From contig JAJFPB010000010.1 in NCBI GenBank assembly GCA_020881915.1, positions 1 through 64,000 on the forward strand: DNA of 64,000 nt, read 5' to 3'. This stretch comes from Paramyrothecium sp. XJ0827 (taxonomy: Eukaryota > Ascomycota > Sordariomycetes > Hypocreales > Stachybotryaceae). Below, in pieces: positions 49,150 to 61,555 of the stretch; position 1 is the first letter of the stretch; the number at the start of each line of letters is the position of its first letter. The notes under the pieces are model-generated. The model saw only the letters and a program-made list of their open reading frames with translations. It made no database searches and was not told the origin of the DNA. A program made the translations under genes and the position numbers.

Positions 49150-50439
49150 AAGTAGGTCCTATATTATACTATATTTTATAAATTACTAAATCTATTATGC
49201 TGCATTTCATAGATTGCCGAATCTGGCCTATAAAAGGCCTAGATTGATATTAGTAGCACTGAAATAAATTAACCTTAACCAGATATTATTACTTGATCTT
49301 AAGTTTGCCTTTTCCTTTTAGTATATCTACCTTTCCTTTAACTATATTTAGTAGCTATTATATTATATTTAAAATTAAGTATAATAAAATCTAGTTTATA
49401 AAAGACTAAGATTAATAGTAGTAGTACTAAATATATTAATCTTAATTAAATATTATTATTAGATCTTAAGTTTATTTTTTTCTTATAATATATTTATCTT
49501 TTTTTTTAATTATATTTAGTAATCTTTATATTATATTTAATATTATATATAATAAGTAGTAATAATTACTACTATTATTATATAAATTAATAATTAAACT
49601 AATTTCTATAAAACTAATTATAATTTAATTATTAATTAATTAATAGCCTATAATTATATTCTTTATTAAATTAAATAATATAATTTATAAGTCTACTTAT
49701 AGATTTAAATAGTATATTAAATATTAAATATATTAAAAATAATTTAATTATAATAATATTTTTTATAATATTTATTTTATAAATAAAAAAAGTATTTAGT
49801 TTATAATTAATTCTAATAAAAAAATATAATAATACTTTTAGAATTTCTTATAAAAAAGAAACTTAAGATTACTTAATAATTTTTTTAATTTCTTTAAAAA
49901 AAGACTTAATTTTAATTATAAAAGAATTAAATTCTTTTTAAATTAAATTAAGAAGAATCTTATAGAAATTTCTTAATTTACTTATAATAATAAAAAAATA
50001 CTTAAAAATAATAAATTTAAATTTAATCTTATTTTATTTATTAAAATATTATTAATTTAAATATAATTATAATAATATAGAAAATTACTTAATAAATTAT
50101 TCTTAAAACTAAGTTCTTTAATTTTATTAATAAAAGTACTATTAAAATTAATATTAAGAAAATAAATATTTCTTAATTTATACTTTAATAATAAAATTTA
50201 ATTTAGAAATTAATTCTAATATATATAATACTTATTTTAAAAATAAAATAATAAATTTTATAAAAATAATAAAGATTTATTTAATAATAAGTTAATACCT
50301 TAATTTAAAATTATTTAAAATATTATAGAATTTAATATTATAATTATATAATTTAATTTCTAGGTTATTATAATATAATTTTAATTAATTAAATTTTATT
50401 TAATTTAATTTATTTAATAAAATTAGTAATTTTAATATT
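49150..50439. repeat. Old AT-rich repeat arm, inverted relative to 40245-41189
   Basis: The first 230 bases are little mutated and contain TATAAAAGGCC, then TGAAATAAATTAACC and TTGATCTTAAGTTTGCC. A second, more mutated copy of the same segment follows at about 49390-49560. This and the following AT-rich sequence correspond in reverse to 40245-41180. Likely an LTR-type element; class uncertain. Confidence 0.5.
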
Positions 50440-50655
50440 ATAAGTATTAATTACTAAAATAATCTTTATTATATTATTCTTTTATAAACTACTAATAACT
50501 TATATAAAATACTTTAATTACTTTCTTATTATTTTATTTAAGAATAAAATACCCTATAATCCTTAGTTATCTTATATTCTTTAGTATAAGATTACCCCTA
50601 ATTATTATAATTTCTATAGCTTAGTTATAACCTTAGATTAGATTATAATAAATAT
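50440..50655 (+). repeat. Direct LTR end joined to an inverted LTR start
   Basis: Bases 50440-50605 match the last part of the gypsy LTR (CTTTATTATATTATTCTTTTATA through GTATAAGATTACCCC and AATTATTATA). They are followed at once by about 50 bases that are the reverse complement of the LTR start, including TCTATAGCTTAGTTATAACC. The same direct-then-inverted arrangement occurs at 39903/39904. Confidence 0.6.
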
Positions 50656-51699
50656 CTAGTAAATTTCTTTTTTATTTATTTTTCTAGTTAATTATTAGTT
50701 ACTAAAGATTTAATTATTATTTATTTCTTATCTTTAAGTAGATCTCTTTTTCTTCTATATAAAACTAATTATTATTTAGTAACTAATATTTCTTATAATT
50801 ATTAAGAAATTTATTAAAATAACCTAAATTTAAGAATTTTAAATAGGAACTTAGATATAATAAAAATAATTTAATAGGGAGATCTAATACCTAGAATCTT
50901 AGATATAGTAATAATAAAGTCAATAATAAAGATATATAATATACTATAGGCACTTATAAGGCTTAAGCTATCTATTCTAATAGGAACTTAATAGAGCTAT
51001 TAAGATATTACTATACTACTAAGATCTAAATAAACCTTGTAGCTATAGCTATAGTAATACTAGTAGTAAAGCTAAAGTTAATAATACTAAGTTCTATAGT
51101 AGTATATATTACCTGGCCTTAATAAAGTTAAATCGAACTACTTAAAGAATAGTAATATAAAAATCTACTTATGCCCTGCCTTATTATAGCTAAAATCTCC
51201 TATAGATCTATTTATTACTAATACTAATACTAGAAGAGCTACCTAATCTTATAATCCTAATATTTATTAAGACTTCTATATTAAATCTAGAGCTATAATA
51301 CCTAATAGATAAGATCACTTAAGTAGAGAAAGCTAGTAAAGCCGAATACTAACTAATATAGAAGATCTTAAGATAGCTAAAGTAAATATAAAGGCAAGTA
51401 TAAGCTATAGTATAGTTTAAGAGCTATAAAAGAAGACTAGTTCTAAAGAAATAAAGGAGAATCTAAGTAAATTTAGAGATAAGCTATATCTCTTAAAGAA
51501 TAAGGCCTATAATCTAAAGATCAAGAGAAATATAAAGAGAATAAAGTATCTAGCTAAGGAGACCTAATAATCTAGAGTCCCTGGAGACCTTTTGTAATAG
51601 ATAGTAGGAGTAATAAGACTTACTACTAAGCTCTTACTATTATAGCAGATAGTTAAGTAAATCTAACTTATTTAAATTAATAATGTTTATTTCTTTTTG
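50656..51699. repeat. AT-rich repeats, partly shared with 37690-37840
   Basis: Bases 50660-50800 repeat 37690-37840 in the same orientation (TAATTATTAGTTACTAAAGA and TTTAAGTAGATC). From 50880 to 51650 C and G are somewhat more frequent and a purine-rich plus strand suggests a former coding region, but I cannot read a protein family in it. Confidence 0.45.
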
Positions 51700-54600
51700 T
51701 AGTGTAATAATATGTATTGGACCGCAGGGATTATAAGATATATAAATTATCTCTATTTCTACTTCTTTTAGTAATTTATAGGGCCTTTATTTAACTAAAG
51801 CTATACTAAATATATTTAAGCTTTATATTTACCTTTTAAGTTATAAAGTCTTAGTATATATTATACTTATATATAGGGCCTCTAGTTTAATATATTTCCC
51901 TAGCTTTATAGAGATTTAAGACTTAAAGCTATAAAAGATAATATAAAATAATATTTTACTTTATATTTTATATATTTAAGCTACTATTTTAGTATTTTAT
52001 ATATTTTTCTTAGAAACTATTATTTTATATTATATATATTTATATAATAGATCTTTAAATATATATTTATTTATTAAGTAGGTTATTTATATTATTTAAA
52101 TAATCTTTATATTAAATATTATTATTAAATAGCCTTTTATATTATATATTTATTAATTTAATAAATATAATAATTAAGTACCTATTATTTATAATATATA
52201 TTACTATAATTAATATCTTATATAGTTTTATTAAGTATTACTACTTTAGATATATATATTATAGCTTTTACTCTCTTTAAGCCCTTCCTTTTTTTCTTTT
52301 TTATATTATTTTATAGTAATATAAGTACTTATATTATTTACTTTTTTCTTTTAATATTTTTAAGCTTTATTTTAGTATTTTAAAGAACTTATTAACTCTT
52401 TATTAAATACCTTTATTATTATAAGCTCTTTTTACTACTATAATATTATAAGTAATTTTTAAGATTTAGAATTAACTTTTAATACTTATTTACTAACTTT
52501 AAGTAATAATATTATATTTAATATTTTATTTCCTTTAAATAAGACCCTATATAAAACCCTATCTTTTAAATTAATTATATAAGTTACTAACTTAGTATTT
52601 ATAATTTCTTTTTCTTTATTACCTAGTAATATATTAATATATATATATATTAGCTTACTCTTTAAGTAGCTACCTATATATAAATTTTAACTTTTAAATT
52701 TTATTTATATATTCTAAGGCTTATTTATTTATAAGAAGAAGTAGAAATATAAAGTATTTTATAAGACCTACTTAAATACTACTTTTATAGGTACTAATAA
52801 TAAAAAGTATTAAAAGAACCCTAATAGAAGTAAATATTATAAGTACTATATTAGTAGTAACTTCTACTATTTTATATAAGTACCTTTTTATATTTTAAGG
52901 CTTATTTAATTAATCTAAAACTTATAGCTACTATAATTTCTTCTAATTACTTTTTTTTTTTTAAATTATATTTAGTAATTTTTTATAGAAATTAATTATA
53001 AAATATATTTTTCTAAGATTTATTTTTATTATTTAAGTCTTAAATATTAATTCTAAGTAAAAGTATAGCTACTATATATAAGTAATTAAAACTATATATT
53101 AAGGAATTATTTTTAGTATTTTCTCTTTCTCTAGTAATTCTTATCTTTAGTAAATATAATTTAGATTAATAATTTATAGTATATTTTTAATTTAGTATAT
53201 ACTATTATACATAATAATATAGTCTTTAGATAAATAAATTAATTTATTAGTTTTTAGTACTACTTATAACTTATTTTAAACTTAAATTATAATTATAAAG
53301 TTTATTTATAATAAATTAAGTTTTTTTTTAAAATTAAAGATCTTAAAGTATATTTTTAATACTTCTTTTATTTTATAGCTCTTTAATTTACTATTTTTAT
53401 ATTTAATTCTTAATTTTAATAAACCTAAATTAAAATTAACTTTTAATAAGTTATTAGCTTTATAATATCTTTATTAGATTATTTATAATTAACTTTAAGC
53501 TTTATTTATATATTATTAAGATTATTTTTATTAAATATATTCTTATAACTAATAGCTATAAATATTTATATATTTAAGTTTAATTTTTAGTTTCTTAATT
53601 AAATATTTTCATAAATTAATTATTTATTAATTATTATATATAAGACTTAAAGTAAAAATCTAAAGCTTAATTTCTAGGTTTTTAAGTAATTTTTACTAAA
53701 ATAGCTCTTTCTTTAAAGCTTATATAAGTATAAGTAGCTTAGTCTCTATTATTAAGATTATTACTATATCTTATTTATTTACTTACTAATTAATTAAGTT
53801 TTTAAAGAGCTTTATAGTATATATTTATAAGCTTTTCTTATTTAGTAAATTATTAGTAAAAGATATATTATTATAAATTATAAATCTATTAACTTCTTTA
53901 AATTATAGAACTAAATAATAAGTCTTATATATATAATTTAAGACTTAATTTAAAGCTTTTATATATTCTTAAAATAGATTATATATAAACTATATAAAAT
54001 ATAATATAATAAAAGTAATATTTAGTTTACTTATTATAGTTATATATAGAGCTAAGTTAATTACTTATTTATATTAATTAGTAATTTTATTACTTATAAT
54101 TTATTTATTTAGAAAGAGCTTTATTTTATTTATTAAAGATATAATCTTCTATTTCTTAGTTTATAGCTTATATATTTTCTTTAAATATATAATTTAAGTT
54201 ACTTATAATAATTTTTAATCTTAATTATAATAGATCTTTATTCCTAAGAATTATTAAAGATTATTTCTACTTATTAAGTAATATTTTATTTTTAGATCTT
54301 TAATTATTTAATTAGCTCTTTATTTAATTTTTTAATCTTTATTAAAGACTAATATAATATTATTAATATAGAAAAATAATAAAATCTCTTCTTAAGTATA
54401 GTAATAAAATTCTTATAAGATAGGCTTAAAATATAAGTTATATAAGGCTTCTTTAAGCTTTATTTATTATAAAAGAGATATAATTTATAATTTATATAAT
54501 ACCTTCTTTAATAATAAGACTTATTTTTTAATTTCTTTATTTTAGTATTCTAAAGGAAGCTTTATAAAAATATTACTTAGTAATTTAGTATTTATAAATA

Positions 54601-57600
54601 TATTTATTATATTAAATTAAAGTAATTTTAAATTAAATCTTATTATAATTATAAGTAATATTTAAAAGGATTTTCTAATTAATATAGCTATATAGATTTT
54701 CTTAATTAAGATCTTTTATTATTAATTTTCTTATATTATAAGTCTTATTTTATATTTATAGAGATAATTATACTTATTAAACTTATATATATAAATTTAT
54801 ATATAGTTTAATATTTATAAGTTATAAATATATAAATTATATCTTAAAATTTATTTTTAAGACTTTATTTATTTATAATTCTTTAAGTAATCTTTTTTTA
54901 TTTTTTTAAATTTAATCTTAAATTTATATTTAATTAAGTTATTATATAATTTAAGTACCTAAAATATATTTTTATAATAGTATTTATACTTATTAGAATT
55001 AAGACTTGAATAAGTATTTTAAGGCTTATACTTAGAGTTTAATTTATTATAGTTATATCTATAGTATATTACCTTAGTAAGAATCTTTTCTTTTATTTTT
55101 ATTAAAGAAATAATTAATATTTTAATATAAAATATTTAATTTATTACTAAATCTCTTTATAAGATCTTAGTATTATTCTCTAGCTTATTTTTTAATTTTA
55201 TTAATTATATTAAAAAACTTATAACTAGATTTTCTAAAGAAAAGAAAAACTAAAAACTTAATTAAGTATATTCTTACTTTTTTACTTTACTTTTTTCTTT
55301 TTAATCTCTAAAGTTTATTTCTAAATCTTTAATAAGCTCTTTATAGCTTATTTATTTTATTTTAAGCTTATTTTTATTATAGAAAAGGTATTTTACTTAA
55401 TTAACTTTCTTTAAAGTTATAAGAGCTTAAAGCTATTTTTATATTTCTTTAAGGGATTATTTACTAATTTCTTTTTTAATTTAAGAATTATTTAGATTAT
55501 ATAATTTTTTTTATTAAAAATAATATCTTATATTATATAGATATAATTAGTAATTAGGTTCTATACTTAAAAGATATTTTAGAAATTATATTTAATTAAA
55601 TAATTAATTTAGGTTTTTAATTTTATTTATAATTCTAATTAATTTATTTTTTATTATATTTTATTTATTATAATAAATACTTTACTTCTTAGGACCTTTA
55701 ATTAAATTATTTAAAGTTATAAATCTCTAAATAAGCCTTAAATCTATAAAAGGAAGCTCTTATATAAAGTTTTTTACTTAAGTCTTTATTTTAAGATTTA
55801 ATTTAGTAAGTAAATTACTATTTTTACTATCTTTAATTATAAATCTAATAATAAATTACTTTTAAGTATTAAAAGCCTTACTTTTTTTTTATTATTTCCT
55901 TAAAATATTCTTCTAAGTTATTTTATTATTATATTTAAAATATACTTTTATTTACTTTAATAATCTTTTTTTTTAATTATTTATAAATTATTTAATTTCT
56001 TTAAAGCTTATTATTTATTTTAATAATTTAGAGTTTTATTTTATATTTCTCTTAATATAATTATATAATACTTTATAATATTATTATTAAACTTACTTCT
56101 TTATAGTTTATAAAGTAATAATCTTATATAAAATTTATTTTATAATCTATTATTATTATATAAAAGATATATCTATTAATTCTAATTTAGTAATTATAAA
56201 AGTTAATTAATACTTATTTCTTTAGTATTATATTTTATTTATAAGGTTCCTAATATTCTTATTTTTTTTATTTTATTTAATATATATATATATTATATTA
56301 TATTATACTTAGTTTCTTTATTTAAGTACCTTAAGTTATATTTACTAGGTATTTTAATACTTTAGGGCCTAAATAACTAAGGTACTTATATTATATTTCT
56401 ACTAAAATATATTTAGGCTTTTTCTTTATTTAAGAAATATAATATAACTAATTTATTATAAATAAAGCTTACTTTTTAATTCTAGATTAATATTTTATAA
56501 TATACTAATTAAAGTATATTATTAATATATATAATATATTCCTACTATTATATTTAATAATATTATTACTATTTTACTAATTCTATTAGTAGTTTTATTT
56601 CCTAAGGTATTTAAGAGATATTAAATTAACTTTTATTTATAAATAAAATATAATATAACTTAAAGTAATTATTTATAACTTTTTCTTTAGATTTTATACT
56701 TTAATTTTTATATTTTTATATTTAAGAAGAAATAAATACTATACTTCTATATAAATAATTTCTTCTTATATATATAAGAAATAAGTAAGTTTCTTAAATA
56801 AATTAAAAATATATAATATTATATCTAAATCTAGGATTATTAAGTCTTATAATAAGTATTTATAACTTATTATTAAGAAAAATATTACTTTTATTAATAT
56901 ATAAATATATTTTACTTTTAATTAATTTAAAGTTTTTATTAAAGGCTTTTTTTTTTATAAGTTTTATATATAATTCTTATACTTTCTTATTTTTCTTTAA
57001 TTATTTTTTCTAATTCTTTAAAGAGCCTTTATATTTTTTATATTTTAAAGATATACTTTAAAGAAATATTACTTAGTATAAAATACTATTTAAATTATAA
57101 TAAAACTTATTATATAAAATATATTTCTTTTTTTACATTTTAGTAATTTACTTTTATTTATATATTAGTATTTAATTAATTATAATTTTAATTCTTCTAG
57201 TAATAAATTAATTTATTTTTTAAAGTTTAGTTTTAAGTCTTAAAATATTAATTTAAAGCTCCCTTTTAAGATCTACTTCTTAGTAGGTTTCTTAAGAATT
57301 AATTTACTTTCTTAAAGCTCTTATTAAAATTATATAATAAAAATTAAAAGAAAATATATTTTATTTTTAATTATATTCTTATTTTAATTACTTTTTATAT
57401 AAATAAAGATATTAAATCTTTATCTTAATTTCCCTTTTATATTATTAAATTATATTCTAAAGTTTTATATTTCTACTATATTTCTAAGCTTTATAATATA
57501 TAATATTTACTTCTATTTTATAATTTAATTTTCTTAGTTAATTTTAAGATTTAAGGCTTTATTTAGTACTTTAAAATAATTTTTCTAAGTTCTTTTATAT

Positions 57601-58334
57601 TAATAAATATTATTTACTTTATATATTAATTTAAGGTTCTAAAAAAACTAGGAAATATTATTATATTATATAAAAGATTTATTCTTAGTCTTATAAGTAT
57701 TTATTATAGAAATATAAATCTTAATATAATATAAATTAATTTTCTTAATTATTTAATTTAAAATATTATAAATTTTATTTACTTCTTTATTATATATTTC
57801 TAAGTTATAATAATAAAGTAGTATTTTATTTCTTAAAGTTTCCTTATTTATATCTTAAAGATTAAAATAGTTCTTTATAACTTATTTCTTAGCTTTAAGA
57901 CTTAATAATAGCCCTAGATCCTTAGTTTATTATTTTAGATATTAGAATATATATAATCTTTTTAGCTTTTCTCTTTACTTTTTATTAAAATCTTTTAGGT
58001 TACTTAAATAAATAATATAATAAACCCTTTTACTAGTAATTTTTATATTATATATTTATTTAAATATATTCTAGTTCTTAGGGTAATTTAATAAGTAGGT
58101 CTTAGTACTTATAATTAAGGATATTATTATTTCTATTAATATAACTAAGTATAGCTTATTTTATTTAATTATAGCTTATTTTAGTAATTATAATTACCTT
58201 AATATAATATAACTCTAAGACTCTTAATTATTAGATTATAAGAATTATAAAATATATAAATTATTTCTATTTTTATTTCTTTTAGTAGTTTATAGGGCCT
58301 TTATTTAACTAAAGCTATATTAAATATATTTAAG
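51700..58334 (-). mobile_element. RIP-destroyed Ty1/copia-type retroelement, minus strand
   Basis: A direct repeat (ATATATAAATTATCTCTATTT through TATAGGGCCTTTATTTAACT and ATATTTAAG) occurs at about 51737-51825 and again at 58243-58334. It marks LTR-like ends 6.5 kb apart; the right copy is cut off by gypsy LTR sequence at 58335. On the minus strand at about 54480-54340 a frame reads KEALYNLYFKPIL and, after about 13 residues, FFYINNIILVFNK. This corresponds to the copia reverse-transcriptase motifs ALYGLRRSPLLW and FYVDDIVF with G to A changes. The position of RT in the second half fits the copia order PR-IN-RT-RH. Stops are everywhere, and CA, TG and CG are nearly absent through 52000-58000. 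This is the most RIPed DNA in the window. Confidence 0.65.
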
Positions 58335-58481
58335 TGTAACAATTGGGGGTAGCCTTATACTAAAAGGTATAGGGTAACTAAGGATTACTAGGGGTCTATT
58401 TATCCTTAAATAGAATAATAGGAAAGTATCTAAAGTATATAGGGGTTTATTACTAGTTTATAAGAGAATAGTATAATAAAG
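58335..58481 (-). repeat. Inverted 3' end of a gypsy LTR
   Basis: Reverse complement of the last 147 bases of the gypsy LTR, beginning TGTAACAATTGGGGGTAGCC. It is RIPed. The young LTR starts at 58482 without a spacer, so two LTR pieces stand tail to head in opposite orientation. Confidence 0.8.
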
Positions 58482-59088
58482 TGTCACAACCCGCACTAAC
58501 CTCATGACTAAGCCAGAACGGAATAACAATAACCCGCACCGGCTATAACAGATGCTACGTAGAGGAACTAGACGAACCGATTGGAGGACCACGATTCAAA
58601 CACATGCCGACCCTCACCAAAGACATAGTCACGTGGGACCAACAGAGTAACAGGTTCAGGCGCACAACAGGGGAATACATTGGGCGCGACGCTATAGCCA
58701 TCCTAGGGATTCAAAGGGGTACAGTACCAGCCTGGCTAGGCAGAAAGAAGACTAGCGGCCCCTCCAACCAATAAGGGCGAGATCATAGGATCTAGAGAAT
58801 AATCCCCAGATCCGGATCTAGGGATCTAAAGTATGATCCCCAGATCCCAGATAACACGACAAGTATATAGATAGAAGAACTCTACCTCAGGATAAATAGA
58901 AGACGACCAGCTATCAATAACATACAGTCCCCAAGATAACCTTCATCGCACTGTTCTCTCATAGACTAGTAACAACCCCTTATGTGCTTCAGATACTTTC
59001 CCATCGTTCTATCTAAGGACAAACGAACCCCCAACAATCCTTAGTTACCCTATACCTTCCGGTATAAGGCTACCCTCAGATCGTCACA
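58482..59088 (+). repeat. 5' LTR of gypsy B
   Basis: 607 bp from TGTCACAACCC to GATCGTCACA, with the usual TG..CA ends. The upstream half differs from the gypsy A LTR but matches the 39255-39903 LTR. The downstream half (CTATCAATAACATACAG onward) is shared by both types. The interior continues directly with CGTTAATAGCTC; I could not match a tRNA primer site. Confidence 0.85.
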
Positions 59089-59132
59089 CGTTAATAGCTC
59101 TTGTTCCAGGCGACGCCATCGTACCTGAAGCA

Positions 59133-61514
59133 ATATTGAAAATAGCAGGTAAGTCGACCAAGCCAACCCCCAAGGGAAAGGAGGCAGCCCGCCCTGCGGC
59201 ACCAAGGCCTCTACCCACCAAGGTCACTCCCAAGAAAACCCCCTCAGGAGACAACATCGTCATGGGCGAAGACCCGGCCTCGCAATCGGACTCTAACAAT
59301 GACGACGAAATCGCCGCCCTACGAGCAAAAGTCCAGGAGAACATCCGGATCACTAATAAAAAACTCGATCAACTCCAAGACAACGTCCTTGACGCTCGAC
59401 AAGCCTACGAACTAAAGCAGCTTATCAAAACTCTCAAGAAGGAGATGGCCAACATAGCACAACTCCACGCAGAGAAATCTAAGAAAAACGGGGAAATGCT
59501 CGAACGACTCCAGAACGCAAACCTCGGCGGAGCCACGGGGGCCCAGAAAGACAAGGGAGCCATCCTGCAAACCAGAAAGCCTGAGCCCTTCGATGGTACC
59601 CCGAGCAAGCTCCAAATATTCATTACATCGCTTAAAGCATATTACCTAGATTACCCCTTACTCTTCGTATAGGACCATGATAGGGTCATGTTCGCGGCTC
59701 GCAACCTAACCGGGAAGGCACAAACCTGGTTCGAGCCCATACTCCGAGACTACGTCAACAACACTTCCATCTTTCGGATGGACTACACCGAACGCGTCTT
59801 CGCGAGCTTCCAGAAGTTCGAGGAAGAAATCGGACGCATTTTCGGGACAACCAATAAAACACGGGACGCCAAGAGAGCCCTCGACTCGCTTAGATAGACC
59901 AGGTCCTGCGCTGAGCTTGTCGCCGAGTTCCTCCGCATCACCGCGCCACTCCATTGGCCAGAGGATATCCTGAAGAAGACCTTCTACAATAGGGTTAAAC
60001 CCGATATAAAAGACAAACTCATCAAAGTCAAGTGCGACGAAGTCTTACTATTGGAATATATATACAAAGCAGTGGAAATCAACAACCGCAATTGGGAATG
60101 CCACAAGGAACGGGGACAAGAAGACAAAGCGAAGAAATTCAAAACCCCCTACCAGGCAAACCAAGGAAAGAAGAAATTCGTCCCCACTTCTTTCGGAACC
60201 GCCCCTAGACCCATAGAAATCAACACCATCCAGAAAAGCAAGGACCTCACTTGCTACAACTGCGGAAAAAACGGACACTATGCCCGCAACTGCCAAAGCA
60301 AGCCTCAGGAAGGCAAGAAAACGCACCTTCGGCCAGTTACGGAAAACAAGCGAAATATTAATATTGTGGAACGACGCACCATTAACATCATCAAGAAACG
60401 GGAACCCACCAAGGACATCCCCGATCAACAAGTGACGATCAAAGACATATCCAACATTACCAGTCTGACCAACTCGCTATGCAACACACCCACGGTCAGC
60501 GAACCCTCGGATAACAAATCAGAATCCAGCGCGAATACCGCCGAAGGTGCCCCACTCCCACTCAACTACACACTAGTCGAAGCCGGGACCAAACAATACA
60601 ACCCACTCCTTAGAGATCGGGAAGTATACATCCAAGCGGTAACCACAAAGGCAGCCATGAACTTATGGGGAGCAAGGTTCACCATCAACTCTCAATGCAA
60701 CCCCCTATTCAACCCCGATCACTACAGACATAACGAAATCTCATAGGCGTCTTACGTAATACACCAATGCCCGATCCACCTTGCAACCAAGGCTAAACAA
60801 AACGCATTCCCTACGCACGCACGAGGCACCAAGATGGAAAACCCCTACATATTCAAGGAGATGCCCTATTAGGAGGTCAAAACGCACCACCTCCAGCATC
60901 AAATCGCAATCCTCGGACCAAGCGAGAAATACCCCAAAGAATATTACTTCGAGGCAGGAGAAACCTACGAAACCAACAAATGCCAGATACACTACCGAAC
61001 AAAAATCAACTGACTCTACCGACTCCAAGGCAAATATGGAAGGGAGTACACCCAGTTAGAAAACGCGCTCCTCAACGAAGACTACAAACACATCAAAACA
61101 GCGATCTCGCAATTTCTCGATGGGCTCCTAAGAAGGGAACACCACTGCAGGATGGGGCACTCCGCCCGCAACTACAAGAAGAAAACCCCCACCGCCCACG
61201 GGACCGAACCCGGCCCCATGGAGATCAGCTGCACCGAAGACAGCCTATGCTGCTACTACGACTACAAAAAACACGAGGCAGAAAGGATACGCCTTCGCAG
61301 GGAAATAGAACCCAAAATAACAGGCACCACAAAGAAAGAATGCACCCGGGAGCACAAAGAACACTGCTACCCACACCAAACCTACTACGGGCACACCATC
61401 TGCACAAAAGAGATAAGCAATAAATCGCCCATCAGCATCAGAGAAGCCAAACAAAGGATCAACAGGATCCCTATCCAAAGTAACCAGGCAAAAAACAAGG
61501 CCCGTCACCTGTAA
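59133..61514 (+). pseudogene. gag of gypsy B, five premature stops
   Basis: One reading frame from about 59133 to the TAA at 61512 encodes the structural protein. It has a basic, proline-rich start, a helical segment (ALRAKVQENIRI, KLDQLQDNVL), the retrotransposon gag core (FAARNLTGKAQTWFEPIL) and a CCHC zinc knuckle, CYNCGKNGHYARNC, at 60252-60293. The original ATG seems lost; ATA at 59133 may be its G to A form. Premature stops lie at 59670, 59895, 60744, 60870 and 61011. The last 250 residues are unusual for gag. They carry several cysteine/histidine clusters (HCRMGHSARNY, CCYYDYKKHEAE, HCYPHQTYYGHTIC) that look like further zinc knuckles with C to Y changes. Product, if any, would form the virus-like particle. 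Confidence 0.82.
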
Positions 61515-61555
61515 CCGGGCTACAAGGTGACGGAAGGAAGCAACGTACCATAGCC
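61490..61555 (+). promoter_or_regulatory. -1 ribosomal frameshift signal between gag and pol
   Basis: The slippery heptamer A-AAA-AAC lies at 61490-61496 in the right phase of the gag frame (GCA AAA AAC). Five bases on, CCGTCACCT (61502-61510) pairs perfectly with AGGTGACGG (61525-61533), a 9 bp stem with a 14 base loop. Loop bases GGCTA (61518-61522) can also pair with TAGCC (61551-61555), giving an H-type pseudoknot. The gag stop is at 61512-61514, and the -1 frame is open from the heptamer into the protease except for one TAG at 61574. This is the standard arrangement for making Gag-Pol at low frequency. Confidence 0.75.
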
